Origin: JANMEX01 sp031422915
GTDB lineage: Bacteria; Pseudomonadota; Alphaproteobacteria; Rhizobiales; Rhizobiaceae
Assembly: GCA_031422915.1 (NCBI GenBank)
Contig: JANPEK010000119.1
Span: forward strand, 1-64,000
Direction of reading: 5' to 3'
DNA length: 64,000 bases
Shown here piece after piece: positions 34,226 to 44,118 of this stretch (position 1 is its first letter; every line of letters starts with the position of its first letter). A program made the position numbers and the translations under genes. The notes beneath the pieces were generated by a model, which saw only the letters and a program-made list of their open reading frames with translations, ran no database searches and was not told the DNA's origin.

Positions 34226-35221
34226 ATGTCAGCAGATTTCCAGGCCATTCTGGTTTCCCGCGACGAAAACAAGAAGCAATCTGTCAACATGGTCGAGATG
34301 CGCGACGATGAGTTGATGGAAGGCGATGTACTGGTCAGCGTCAATCATACGACCGTGAACTACAAGGACGGCCTCGCGATCACCGGCAAGGCCCCGGTCG
34401 TACGTCGCTGGCCGATGATACCCGGCATCGACCTTGCCGGTACCGTCATCTCCTCGGACAGCAGCGAATGGAAATCCGGCGACAAGGTTGTTTTGAACGG
34501 CTGGGGCGTCGGCGAGGTGCATTACGGCGCTTATGCTGGTCGCGCGCGGCTGAAGGGCGAATGGCTGATTGCCCAGCCGCAGGGCCTGACCGGTCACGAC
34601 GCCATGGCGATAGGCACTGCTGGCTACACGGCCATGCTCTGCGTCATGGCTCTGGAAAAGCAGGGCGTCACCCCTGCGTCCGGTCCCGTTCTCGTCACCG
34701 GTGCCGCTGGCGGTGTCGGAACCATCGCCATCGCGATCCTCGCCAATCTCGGCTTTCACGTCATCGCCTCGACCGGCCGCCCGCAGGAACAGACGTTTCT
34801 TGAAGGTCTTGGCGCAAAAGAGATCATCGACCGCGCCGAATTGTCCGGCCCGGCAAAGCCCCTTTCAAAAGAGCGCTGGGCGGCAGCGATCGACACCGTA
34901 GGCTCGCACACCCTTGCCAATGTCTTGTCAATGACCAACTACGGCGGTGTGGTCGCAGCGTGCGGCTTGGCGCAAGGCATGGACCTGCCATCGTCCGTTG
35001 CTCCCTTCATCCTGCGCGCAGTTATCCTGCGCGGCGTTGAATCTGTCTACGTGCCGCGCCCCTATCGCCAGGAGGCCTGGTCGCGTCTGGCAGCAGATTT
35101 GCCTTTGGACAAATTGCAAGCACTCTCAACCACGATCGGCTTTGATGATCTCGTCGAGGCTGCTGGCCAAATTGTCGAAGGCAAGGTGCGGGGACGCTTG
35201 GTTGTTGATTACCAACAATAA
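34226..35221 (+). CDS. YhdH/AcuI-type acryloyl-CoA reductase (MDR family)
   Basis: A 331-residue medium-chain reductase without zinc ligands. The N-terminal part has NYKDGLAITGKAPVVR and PGIDLAGTV, hallmark of the AcuI/YhdH subgroup; the NADPH-binding segment is VTGAAGGVGTIAIAIL near residue 155. AcuI enzymes reduce acryloyl-CoA to propionyl-CoA, for example in DMSP or 3-hydroxypropionate use; the substrate here is not proven. ATG 34226 has a strong GAGGAGG site. Confidence 0.88.
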   Translation: MSADFQAILVSRDENKKQSVNMVEMRDDELMEGDVLVSVNHTTVNYKDGLAITGKAPVVRRWPMIPGIDLAGTVISSDSSEWKSGDKVVLNGWGVGEVHYGAYAGRARLKGEWLIAQPQGLTGHDAMAIGTAGYTAMLCVMALEKQGVTPASGPVLVTGAAGGVGTIAIAILANLGFHVIASTGRPQEQTFLEGLGAKEIIDRAELSGPAKPLSKERWAAAIDTVGSHTLANVLSMTNYGGVVAACGLAQGMDLPSSVAPFILRAVILRGVESVYVPRPYRQEAWSRLAADLPLDKLQALSTTIGFDDLVEAAGQIVEGKVRGRLVVDYQQ

Positions 35222-35287
35222 TTCAGAAGCGGCATTGGCTTTTTTCGAGTTCGCTAAAATTGTAACCATTCGCCGAAACCTTCTCTA

Positions 35288-37495
35288 ATGCGGCGATGCT
35301 ATTGGTTGCTCATGGGTGATTCAGGCGAAACAGCGGCAAATATGACCTCCATGACGCAATTAAGCGATGCGATTCTTGCATCGACGGGCCGGACATGGTC
35401 GTCCAGACTTGGCACGAAATTTCATCATCGCGTGCCTGAACTTGCCATGGCCGCGGCCGCACTGTGCGGCGTTGCACTTGGTATCTGGATACTCGCCACC
35501 ACCGATGGCTTTTCGCCGGTTCTTACTTCTATCGCGGTAATTCTCACGCTCACAACCGCTGCGTTGGCAACGCTTGCAGCGTCCGGCTTTCGTGAGGCAT
35601 CAGGTGTCCTGAAGCATCTCCGGCTGGAAAACGAACGGATGGCCGATCGGCTCTGGGAGGCATCGGAAGGCGAAGAGCGCGCATCCAGCCTGTTTGACCA
35701 ACTCGGTGACCTTGTCGTCATTTGCGATGCGCGCCGCATTATCCTGCACGCCAACGCCAGCTTTTGCAGCGCCGCTGGTCAATCGTTTGAAGAGCTCAAA
35801 GGCTTGACGCTGCGCGCCGCAGGCGTTGACGTGCCGCGCGGACGCAATCGCGGCACCTCAATGCCCGTCGATGTGCGCATTGGCAGCCGCTGGTATTCAT
35901 GGATTGAGTTGCCAACATCGACAGGCCAAGACGGCAAGGCCTTCCGCGCTGTCGCGCGCGACATCCATGAGCGTAAAGTCGGCGAGACCCAGTTGATCGA
36001 GGCCCGTGAACGCGCAGAAGCGGCAAATCAGGCAAAGTCCCGGTTCCTCGCCACCGTCAGCCACGAAATCCGCACCCCGCTGAACGGCATTAATGGCATG
36101 GCAAAACTCTTGGCCGATACCGGACTCAGCGAAGAGCAGCGCACATACGTTCATGCCGTGACCGCGTCGGGCAATTCTCTGATGAATCTTATTGAGGACT
36201 TGCTGGATTTCTCAAAAATCGAGACCGGAAAGTTCGACCTCCGCCCGGAAAATGTTGAGGTCCGTCCGTTCTGCGAGAGCCTAGTCGAGCTTGTCTCCGC
36301 CCGCGCCCACGGCAAAGGCATCGGCATCGCCACGCACATAGGCGCGGACGTGCCGGTCACAATCGTCTCAGACCCGAACAGGCTGCGCCAAAGCCTGCTG
36401 AATCTGCTGGGCAACGCCGTCAAGTTCACAGAAACCGGCGGCGCGTCGCTAATGGTAACTGCGCAACAGGGTTCTGTCCGCTTCACGGTAAAAGACACCG
36501 GCAAAGGCATTGAAGAAGACAACATCACCCGCATATTCGAAGAATTTGAGCAGGTGGAAACCGGAACCACACGCAGCCATGGCGGCGTTGGTCTCGGCCT
36601 CTCGATCACCCGTCGCCTTGTAGCCGCCATGGGGGGCAGCTTGGAGGTCGAAAGCAAAATCGGCTCCGGCTCAAGTTTTACCATTGACCTGCCCAGCCTG
36701 TCGCCAAGCCCTTCACCGTCCAAAGCAAAGCTAACCGGCATTCAATGCATGATCCGGATGGAATCAGCGTTGGAAGCCACGGCTCTCGGCCAAACCATCG
36801 CAACAAACGGCGGAACCGCGATCCATTGGGATGGCGTTTCAGAGCCTGACTTCGCGACAATCCTGCTCTTGGACATGAAGTCCGCACGAGCCACGCAGTC
36901 AAACGCAAACCTCCAGCGTTTTGCCCGCAGGATCATCCTCATCGAACCGGGTGAACGTGGAGCACTGCCGTCCTTCACGGCACTTGGTTTCGAATCCTTT
37001 TTGGTTCGCCCGGTTCGGGGCGCAAGTCTGGTGCGCGTCCTTTCCGGCAAACAGGCAGCCAAACGCGACGCGAGCACCGATGCAGCCGCGGCAAATCAGG
37101 ACCCGTCTCGAAAACTCTCCGTGCTTGTCGCCGAAGACAATGAAATCAATGCCCTGCTGGTCAAGTCTGCCTTGACCCGCGCCGGCCATTCAGTGACCGT
37201 CGTCGGCGATGGCCGCTCCGCTGTCGGCGAAGTGTTCAAACCAAAGCACACCCCTGATGTCGTACTCATGGATCTGCACATGCCCATAATGGACGGTCTC
37301 GATGCAATTTCCGCCATCAGAACCGCCGAAGACGAAAAAGGTCGCAAGCATGTGCCGATTTTGGCTCTGACGGCCGACGGTCAGATGGGTGTCGAGCAGG
37401 CTGTGCGTGCCGTCGGGGGCGACGGCATGATCACCAAGCCCGTCGATCCGGCCCGCCTCGTCTTTCTCGTGGAGGAAGCCGCCGCTGCGGCATAA
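35288..37495 (+). CDS. Membrane hybrid histidine kinase with PAS-like and receiver domains
   Basis: A 735-residue kinase: two membrane helices (about residues 51-72 and 77-98), a PAS-like domain (about 130-225), HisKA with His259 in TVSHEIRTPLNG, a HATPase domain with LLGNAVKFTETGG, VKDTGKGIEED and GVGLGLSIT, then a degenerate pseudo-receiver stretch and a true receiver with Asp662 in VLMDLHMPIMDG. The signal and output are unknown; no response regulator lies next to it. ATG 35288 lacks a good ribosome-binding site; starts at residues 9 or 19 are possible. olsB follows after 81 bases. Confidence 0.9.
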   Translation: MRRCYWLLMGDSGETAANMTSMTQLSDAILASTGRTWSSRLGTKFHHRVPELAMAAAALCGVALGIWILATTDGFSPVLTSIAVILTLTTAALATLAASGFREASGVLKHLRLENERMADRLWEASEGEERASSLFDQLGDLVVICDARRIILHANASFCSAAGQSFEELKGLTLRAAGVDVPRGRNRGTSMPVDVRIGSRWYSWIELPTSTGQDGKAFRAVARDIHERKVGETQLIEARERAEAANQAKSRFLATVSHEIRTPLNGINGMAKLLADTGLSEEQRTYVHAVTASGNSLMNLIEDLLDFSKIETGKFDLRPENVEVRPFCESLVELVSARAHGKGIGIATHIGADVPVTIVSDPNRLRQSLLNLLGNAVKFTETGGASLMVTAQQGSVRFTVKDTGKGIEEDNITRIFEEFEQVETGTTRSHGGVGLGLSITRRLVAAMGGSLEVESKIGSGSSFTIDLPSLSPSPSPSKAKLTGIQCMIRMESALEATALGQTIATNGGTAIHWDGVSEPDFATILLLDMKSARATQSNANLQRFARRIILIEPGERGALPSFTALGFESFLVRPVRGASLVRVLSGKQAAKRDASTDAAAANQDPSRKLSVLVAEDNEINALLVKSALTRAGHSVTVVGDGRSAVGEVFKPKHTPDVVLMDLHMPIMDGLDAISAIRTAEDEKGRKHVPILALTADGQMGVEQAVRAVGGDGMITKPVDPARLVFLVEEAAAAA

Positions 37496-37576
37496 GCGTC
37501 TGCGTGTCCGCGTCATCAAGCTGTAGCATTGCTTTGCTATCTCCCAACCCGTATTTGACTTCGACGGGAGAGTGAC

Positions 37577-38419
37577 ATGACGATGGAACCACGCATCCGT
37601 GAGTCGTTTACAGGGTCGCAAAGTGGGCTTGCTCTTGAGGCAAATTTCCAGCCGCCTTTGCTCGGTCGAATCGCAAATTTGCAGGTGCGTCTTGCAGCCA
37701 GCGAAGCCGAAATCGGAGCGGCGCAGGAACTGCGTTCGAGCGTATTTCACGCAGATTGCGAGCACAATTCGAGCGGACGTGATGAAGACCGCTTCGACGC
37801 ATTTTGCGATCATCTGATCGTCCTCGATATTGATCAGGGAAATGCAATCGTCGGCACCTACCGGCTGCTGCGGGAAGAATGCGCGGCTAAGGCGGGCGGC
37901 TTTTATTCGCAAGGCGAGTTCGACATGGCTGCCTTGCGCGCCCGCATGCCGGATCGCCGCATTCTTGAGCTCGGCCGCTCCTGTGTCATGCCGCAATATC
38001 GCAGCAAGCGGACTGTTGAGTTGTTGTGGCAGGGCATCTGGGCCTACTGCCGCGCATGGAACATCGACATCATGTGCGGCTGCGCGTCATTCTCAGGCAC
38101 GGTTGCCGCCGCCCACGCGCTGCCGCTGTCTTTCCTGCACCACCATGCCCGCGCTGAAGGGCCATGGCTCGTTCAAGCCCATCAGGACATCCGCGTTGAC
38201 ATGGACATGATGCCAATCGAGGCAGTGTCCATGTCAGCCGCACTCGCCGCCATGCCGCCCTTGATCAAAGGCTATCTGCGCGTTGGTGCCAGCTTTGGCG
38301 ATGGCGCAGTCGTGGACCAAGCGTTCGGAACAACGGACGTCTTCGTTGTGCTGCCAGTCGAGCGGATCGCCACCCGTTACGTCTCCCATTTTGGCGTCGA
38401 TGCTGACAGGTTCATCTGA
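37577..38419 (+). CDS. olsB: Ornithine N-alpha-acyltransferase OlsB (GNAT family)
   Basis: A 280-residue acyltransferase using 3-hydroxyacyl-ACP to acylate ornithine, the first step to ornithine lipids. Conserved parts are the LRSSVFHAD start of the GNAT core, RDEDRFDAFCDHLIV, IVGTYRLLR, and RILELGRSCVMPQYRSKRTVELLW. Its place just upstream of mutS is seen in rhizobia. ATG 37577 follows CGGGAGAG. olsA, which completes the lipid, is not in the window. Ornithine lipids can replace phospholipids under phosphate limitation. Confidence 0.88.
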   Translation: MTMEPRIRESFTGSQSGLALEANFQPPLLGRIANLQVRLAASEAEIGAAQELRSSVFHADCEHNSSGRDEDRFDAFCDHLIVLDIDQGNAIVGTYRLLREECAAKAGGFYSQGEFDMAALRARMPDRRILELGRSCVMPQYRSKRTVELLWQGIWAYCRAWNIDIMCGCASFSGTVAAAHALPLSFLHHHARAEGPWLVQAHQDIRVDMDMMPIEAVSMSAALAAMPPLIKGYLRVGASFGDGAVVDQAFGTTDVFVVLPVERIATRYVSHFGVDADRFI

Positions 38420-38512
38420 ACCTCTTCCTGTGGATAGCTGATACCGTCATGCAGGAAACCTGCGCAAACTGTTGATTGCTGCTAACAAGACGCAATCGCA
38501 GAGCGCAGGAAT

Positions 38513-41245
38513 ATGAGTTTGCAAACCGGGTTTCGTGGACAGGAAGCATACGATGCTGAAGGGGCAGTTCCTTCAGCTACGCCTTTTCGCGCCACGCCGA
38601 TGATGGAACAATACATCGAGATCAAGGCGTCAAACCCTGACTCGCTGCTCTTTTATCGGATGGGTGACTTCTATGAGTTGTTCTTCGATGATGCCATCGA
38701 AGCCTCGCGCGCCCTTGGCATCGCGCTGACCAAGCGCGGCAAGCATCTTGGCGAAGACATTCCCATGTGCGGAGTGCCAGTGCACGCGGCAGATGATTAC
38801 CTGCAGAAACTGATCGGTCTGGGCTACCGCGTCGCTGTCTGCGAACAGGTGGAAGACCCGGCAGAAGCCAGAAAGCGTGGTGCAAAATCTGTCGTCAAGC
38901 GAGATGTCGTGCGTCTGGTTACACCCGGCACCATAACCGAGGAAAAGCTGCTTGCGCCAGGCGAAGCCAATTATCTCATGACGCTGGCTCGTCTAAAGGG
39001 CGAGAAAAACGCTCTGGCGCTGGCATGGATTGACATTTCCACCGGCAGTTTTCGTGTCTCGCCGACGGAAAGCGCGCGGCTGGTCCCGGATGTGCTGCGC
39101 ATTGATCCACGCGAGCTTATCGTGTCGGACAGCCTGTTTCACGATCCGGACTTGCGCCCCGCCTTCGATCTTCTGGGCAGGATCGTCCGTGCGGAACCGT
39201 CTTCGCTGTTCGACAGCGCAAGCGCTGAAGCGCGCCTGCTGCGGTTCTACAATATTGCTGCGCTCGACGCGTTCGGCACGTTCTCCCGCGCTGAACTTGC
39301 GGCGGCATCTGCTGCCATCGCCTATGTCGAAAAAACCCAGATCGGCAGCCGCCCGCCGCTGGCCAAGCCCGAGCGCGAGGAAAACGCCTCAACACTGTTC
39401 ATCGACCCCGCCACGAGAGCCAATCTTGAATTGACCAAAACACTGTCTGGCGAACGGCAGGGCAGCCTTCTCAAGGCCATTGACCGGACCGTGACTGGTT
39501 CTGGAGTACGCCTTTTGGCAGAGCGCCTCATGTCGCCGCTGACCAGCGTTGACGCCATTGATACCCGTCTGGACACCGTCAGCTTTCTGATGGCCAATGA
39601 CCGTCTCGCGGAGGGCCTGCGTCACCATTTGCGCCACGCACCGGACATGCCACGCGCTCTGTCACGCATTGCGTTGGACCGGGGCGGACCGCGTGATCTC
39701 GACATGATCCGCCGCGGCATTCAAGCGGGTCAGGAAAACGCCGTTCTGCTGAAGACAATTCCGTTGCCCGAGGAACTGCGTGGCGCATTGACGGCTCTGG
39801 ATGCTTTGCCGGTCAAACTGGCCAATGATCTGGCAGGAGCGCTCGCCGAAGAGTTGCCGCTAATGAAGCGAGATGGCGGATTCGTGCGCAGGGGGTATGA
39901 CGGTGAGCTCGATTCTCTGCGCGACCTGCGTGACCGGTCGCGCAAAGTGATTGCCACTATGGAAAGCGCCTATCAGGATGAAACCGGCATCCGCTCGCTG
40001 AAAATCCGCCACAACAACATTCTGGGCTACTACATCGAAGTCACGGCGAACCATGCTGCAACGATGAACGGCACGACTGAAGCCAAGGCTCGCTTCATCC
40101 ATCGCCAATCCATGGCCAATGCCATGCGCTTCACAACAACAGAACTGGCTGAAATCGAAGAAAAGATCGCCTCGGCCGCCGACAAAGCGCTGGTGATTGA
40201 GCTCGGCGTCTACGAAGCGCTTGCCGCCGCCTGTGTGGAAGGCGCCAACGCTATCCGCGAGGCATCATCGGCATTGGCGGTGATCGATGTCAGCCAAGGC
40301 TTTGCGTTGCTGGCCGAAAGCGAGGGCTACTGCCGTCCAATTGTAGAAGATTCAACCGCTTTCGAGATCGTGCAAGGCCGCCACCCGGTCGTCGAGCAGG
40401 CCTTGCGCCGCGCCGCTGCCCAACCGTTTGTTCCCAACGATTGCAAATTGTCGTCAGAATCGGATGCCACCGAAGGCGCAATCTGGCTGCTGACAGGCCC
40501 GAACATGGGCGGCAAATCGACTTTCCTGCGCCAGAATGCCTTGATCGCAATACTGGCGCAAACCGGTTCGTTCGTGCCGGCAGGCTCAGCGACCATCGGC
40601 ATCATCGACCGTTTGTTCTCGCGGGTTGGCGCGTCTGATGATCTCGCCCGTGGCCGCTCGACATTCATGGTCGAAATGGTCGAAACCGCCGTCATTCTCA
40701 ATCAGGCGGGGCCCCGTTCACTTGTCATCCTGGATGAGATCGGCCGCGGCACGGCAACCTTCGACGGCCTGTCGATTGCGTGGGCATCAGTCGAACATCT
40801 GCACGAAGTCAATCGTTGCCGCTCGCTGTTTGCCACCCACTTTCACGAGTTGACCGCACTTGCGGCCCGCCTGCCGCGCATGGCTAACGTCACCATGCGG
40901 GTCAAGGAATGGGACGGCGATGTGGTGTTCCTGCATGAGGTCGCCAAAGGCTCTGCCGACCGGTCTTACGGTGTGCAAGTCGCGCGTCTGGCCGGTTTGC
41001 CGGAGGCTGTGGTTGAGCGCGCCAAAGCGGTGCTGCATCAGCTTGAGGCCAGCGAGACAGCGGGCAAGGCCGAAAAGCTGATCGACGATCTGCCGCTATT
41101 CTCCGTCAGTGTGCGTCAGGAGCCGCCAAAGAAGGCGAAAGACAATCCCGCGCTCACCGAGCTTGCAAAAGTCAATCCGGATGAATTGACACCACGCGAG
41201 GCGCTTGAGGCCCTGTACCGGCTGAAAGCGCTTGCCGGAAAGTAA
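38513..41245 (+). CDS. mutS: DNA mismatch repair protein MutS
   Basis: A 910-residue mismatch-recognition ATPase. The mismatch-binding motif GDFYELFFDDA is at residues 51-61, with Phe53 and Glu55 expected to contact the mispair. The connector, core, lever and clamp domains follow, then the ABC ATPase with Walker A TGPNMGGKST near residue 660, the STFMVEM signature region, Walker B LVILDEIGRGTATFDG and the TATHFHEL-like FATHFHEL. The C-terminal helix segment ends LEALYRLK. It lies between olsB and glnD. Confidence 0.97.
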   Translation: MSLQTGFRGQEAYDAEGAVPSATPFRATPMMEQYIEIKASNPDSLLFYRMGDFYELFFDDAIEASRALGIALTKRGKHLGEDIPMCGVPVHAADDYLQKLIGLGYRVAVCEQVEDPAEARKRGAKSVVKRDVVRLVTPGTITEEKLLAPGEANYLMTLARLKGEKNALALAWIDISTGSFRVSPTESARLVPDVLRIDPRELIVSDSLFHDPDLRPAFDLLGRIVRAEPSSLFDSASAEARLLRFYNIAALDAFGTFSRAELAAASAAIAYVEKTQIGSRPPLAKPEREENASTLFIDPATRANLELTKTLSGERQGSLLKAIDRTVTGSGVRLLAERLMSPLTSVDAIDTRLDTVSFLMANDRLAEGLRHHLRHAPDMPRALSRIALDRGGPRDLDMIRRGIQAGQENAVLLKTIPLPEELRGALTALDALPVKLANDLAGALAEELPLMKRDGGFVRRGYDGELDSLRDLRDRSRKVIATMESAYQDETGIRSLKIRHNNILGYYIEVTANHAATMNGTTEAKARFIHRQSMANAMRFTTTELAEIEEKIASAADKALVIELGVYEALAAACVEGANAIREASSALAVIDVSQGFALLAESEGYCRPIVEDSTAFEIVQGRHPVVEQALRRAAAQPFVPNDCKLSSESDATEGAIWLLTGPNMGGKSTFLRQNALIAILAQTGSFVPAGSATIGIIDRLFSRVGASDDLARGRSTFMVEMVETAVILNQAGPRSLVILDEIGRGTATFDGLSIAWASVEHLHEVNRCRSLFATHFHELTALAARLPRMANVTMRVKEWDGDVVFLHEVAKGSADRSYGVQVARLAGLPEAVVERAKAVLHQLEASETAGKAEKLIDDLPLFSVSVRQEPPKKAKDNPALTELAKVNPDELTPREALEALYRLKALAGK

Positions 41246-41327
41246 CGGCGCAAACCCATCTCACGTATATCGCAGCCGCGCAAAACCCGTTATACAGCGC
41301 GCGATTTGGCGCGGATTGACCATCAGA

Positions 41328-44102
41328 ATGCAGCATGCCCTAAAGCTTGGCAGGATCATCAACGACGAAGCGCTTGATGCGTCATTCGATCAGTTGGCAG
41401 CCAAAATTCAATCCGGGATGTCGAAAGACACGCTTCGCCAGCAAGTCATCGAAATCCTCAAAACCGGGCTGATCGAGGGTCGTCGCAACGCTGAAACCTT
41501 GCTGCGCGAAGATGGCAGCGGCGTAACTTGCGCGATGCGCCTGTCAGGTCTGATGGACGTAATCATCAGCGCCCTGTTCCGCTTTGCCTTGGCTCACGCC
41601 TATCCATCAAACAATGCCGCAACAGCAGAGCGGATTGCCGTGGTTGCAGTGGGCGGCTACGGCAGGGGCACGTTGGCGCCCGGGTCTGACATCGACCTCT
41701 TGTTTCTGCTCCCTGCAAAGCAGAGCCTAAGGACCGGGCAGGTTGTTGAGTTCATCCTCTATACGCTCTGGGATTTGGGCTTGAAAGTCGGCCACGCAAC
41801 ACGCGGCCTCGATGACTCAATCCGTATGGCCAAGTCTGATATAACCGTGCGCACCGCCATACTCGAAGCACGCCTGATCCTCGGCGATGCGCAGGCTTTC
41901 GACACGTTGATGAAGCGGTTTGACCAGGAAGTTGTGCGGGGCACCGGCACTGAATTCATTCATGCAAAGCTTGTCGAACGCGACCAACGTCACGCACGCC
42001 AAGGCGAATCCCGCTATCTGGTTGAACCCAACATCAAGGAAAGCAAGGGAGGTCTGCGCGACCTGCAAACATTGTTCTGGATTTCAAAATACTACTATCG
42101 CGTCCAGACAGGTCAGGAGTTGGTCGCCAAAGGCGTCTTCCAGCAAGACGAATATGTCCGTTTCAAGAAGGCCGAAGATTTCCTCTGGGCCGTGCGATGC
42201 CATATGCACTTCCACACCGGTAAAGCTGAGGAGCGCCTCTCATTCGACATCCAGCGCGAGATAGCCTTGCGCCTTGGCTATCGCGAAACTCCAGGCATGT
42301 CCGGCGTTGAGCGCTTTATGAAGCACTATTTTCTGGTCGCCAAGGACGTCGGCGACTTGACCCGCATTCTTTGCTCGGCTCTCGAAGAGGTGCAGGCGAA
42401 AGATGTGCCAGGGCTGAACCGGATATTCTCCGCGTTCGCGCGTCGCCGCAAGAAAATCTCGGGCTATCCTGACTTCATCATCGAGCATCGCCGCATCAAT
42501 ATCGCCGATGATCAGGCCTTCATCCGCGACCCGGTCAATCTCATCCGGCTGTTCCACCTCGTGGACCGGCTCGGGCTCGAGTTCCACCCGGATGCGATGC
42601 GCGCAGTCACCCGTTCGCTCCGCCTGATCGGCCCGGAGTTGCGGCATGACCCGGAAGCCAACCGGCTGTTTGTCGAAATCATGTCGTCAGAAAACAATCC
42701 CGAGCTGGCACTGCGACGCATGAACGAAGCGGGAGTGCTCGGCCGCTTTGTGCCCGATTTCGGCAAGATCGTCGCCATGATGCAGTTCAACATGTATCAC
42801 CACTATACCGTGGACGAGCATCTTCTGCGCTGCATCGGCGTGTTGTCCGGCATTGAAAAGGGCACCATCGCCAAAGACCATCCGCTTGCTGCAACACTGA
42901 TGCCCTCGCTCAAAACCGAGCGCAAACTGCTTTACATTGCGCTGTTCATTCATGACATCGCCAAAGGCCAGCCAAAAGACCATTCGATGGCCGGTGCAGC
43001 AATCGCCCGCAGGGTCGGCCCCCGCTTCGGCTTGACCGTTGGCGAAACCGAGACCGTCGCCTGGCTTGTCGAAGAACATTTGACAATGAGCATGGTCGCC
43101 CAATCTCGTGATCTCAATGACCGCAAGACAATCCTCGATTTTGCCGAAAAGGTGCAAACACTGGACCGGCTTAAAATGCTGCTGGTTCTGACAGTGTGCG
43201 ATATCCGCGCCGTCGGCCCGGGCGTCTGGAATGGCTGGAAGGGCCAGCTTTTGCGCACGCTGTTTTATGAAACCGAATTGTTCCTCACCGGCGGCTTCTC
43301 CGAATTACCGCGCAAGGAACGGACTGATCACGCGCGCAAAACACTCGAAAACGCGCTGACGAATTGGAGCGAAATTGAACGCTCGAAACTCGCCGCGCTG
43401 CATTACCAAAACTATCTTTTGACTGTTTCCCTTGACGATCAGGTTCGCCACGCCGATTTCATCCGCCGCGCCAGCAAATCCGGTCGCAGGCTTGATACGA
43501 TGGTCAAAACACACACGTTTGAAGCCGTCACAGAAATCACAGTGCTCGCCCCGGACCACCCGCGTCTTCTGTCAATCATTGCCGGTGCCTGTGCTGCCGC
43601 AGGTGCCAACATCGTCGATGCCCAGATTTTCACCACCATGGATGGCCGCGCACTCGATACGATCCTGATCTCGCGCGAGTTCAATCTCGATACCGATGAA
43701 ACCCGCCGCGCCACGTCTGTCGGACGCATGATCGAAGACGTTCTGTCAGGGAAAACGCGACTGCCCGACGTGTTGGCAAAACGCGCAAGACCGCGCCGCA
43801 CAGCCCAGACGTTTCGAATTGAACCCAGGGTGGATGTCAACAACACACTGTCCAACAAGTTCACGGTGATCGAAATCGAAGGCCTTGACCGCCCGGGCCT
43901 GTTGTCGGAAATCACGGCGGCGATCTCTGGCCTCAATCTCGATATTGCCTCTGCCCATGTTACGACGTTTGGCGAAAAGGTGATCGACGCTTTTTACGTC
44001 ACCGATCTCACGGGTGCCAAGATCACATCGCAGAGCAGGGTCAACGCTATCATCAAGAAATTGATGACATTATTACCGCAATCGCAAAGTGTAGCCGCAT
44101 GA
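41328..44102 (+). CDS. glnD: PII uridylyltransferase/uridylyl-removing enzyme GlnD
   Basis: A 924-residue nitrogen sensor that uridylylates PII proteins when glutamine is low and removes UMP when it is high. Domains: nucleotidyltransferase with GGYGRGTLAPGSDIDLLFLL near residue 108; HD domain with IHDIAKGQPKDHS near 540 for deuridylylation; two C-terminal ACT domains starting near 735 (LAPDHPRLLSIIAG) and 846 (EGLDRPGLLSEIT) for glutamine. ATG 41328 matches the usual start; an in-frame TTG inside mutS at 41232 is unlikely. murJ follows 16 bases later. Confidence 0.95.
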   Translation: MQHALKLGRIINDEALDASFDQLAAKIQSGMSKDTLRQQVIEILKTGLIEGRRNAETLLREDGSGVTCAMRLSGLMDVIISALFRFALAHAYPSNNAATAERIAVVAVGGYGRGTLAPGSDIDLLFLLPAKQSLRTGQVVEFILYTLWDLGLKVGHATRGLDDSIRMAKSDITVRTAILEARLILGDAQAFDTLMKRFDQEVVRGTGTEFIHAKLVERDQRHARQGESRYLVEPNIKESKGGLRDLQTLFWISKYYYRVQTGQELVAKGVFQQDEYVRFKKAEDFLWAVRCHMHFHTGKAEERLSFDIQREIALRLGYRETPGMSGVERFMKHYFLVAKDVGDLTRILCSALEEVQAKDVPGLNRIFSAFARRRKKISGYPDFIIEHRRINIADDQAFIRDPVNLIRLFHLVDRLGLEFHPDAMRAVTRSLRLIGPELRHDPEANRLFVEIMSSENNPELALRRMNEAGVLGRFVPDFGKIVAMMQFNMYHHYTVDEHLLRCIGVLSGIEKGTIAKDHPLAATLMPSLKTERKLLYIALFIHDIAKGQPKDHSMAGAAIARRVGPRFGLTVGETETVAWLVEEHLTMSMVAQSRDLNDRKTILDFAEKVQTLDRLKMLLVLTVCDIRAVGPGVWNGWKGQLLRTLFYETELFLTGGFSELPRKERTDHARKTLENALTNWSEIERSKLAALHYQNYLLTVSLDDQVRHADFIRRASKSGRRLDTMVKTHTFEAVTEITVLAPDHPRLLSIIAGACAAAGANIVDAQIFTTMDGRALDTILISREFNLDTDETRRATSVGRMIEDVLSGKTRLPDVLAKRARPRRTAQTFRIEPRVDVNNTLSNKFTVIEIEGLDRPGLLSEITAAISGLNLDIASAHVTTFGEKVIDAFYVTDLTGAKITSQSRVNAIIKKLMTLLPQSQSVAA

Positions 44103-44118
44103 TGAACGCAGATCCCTC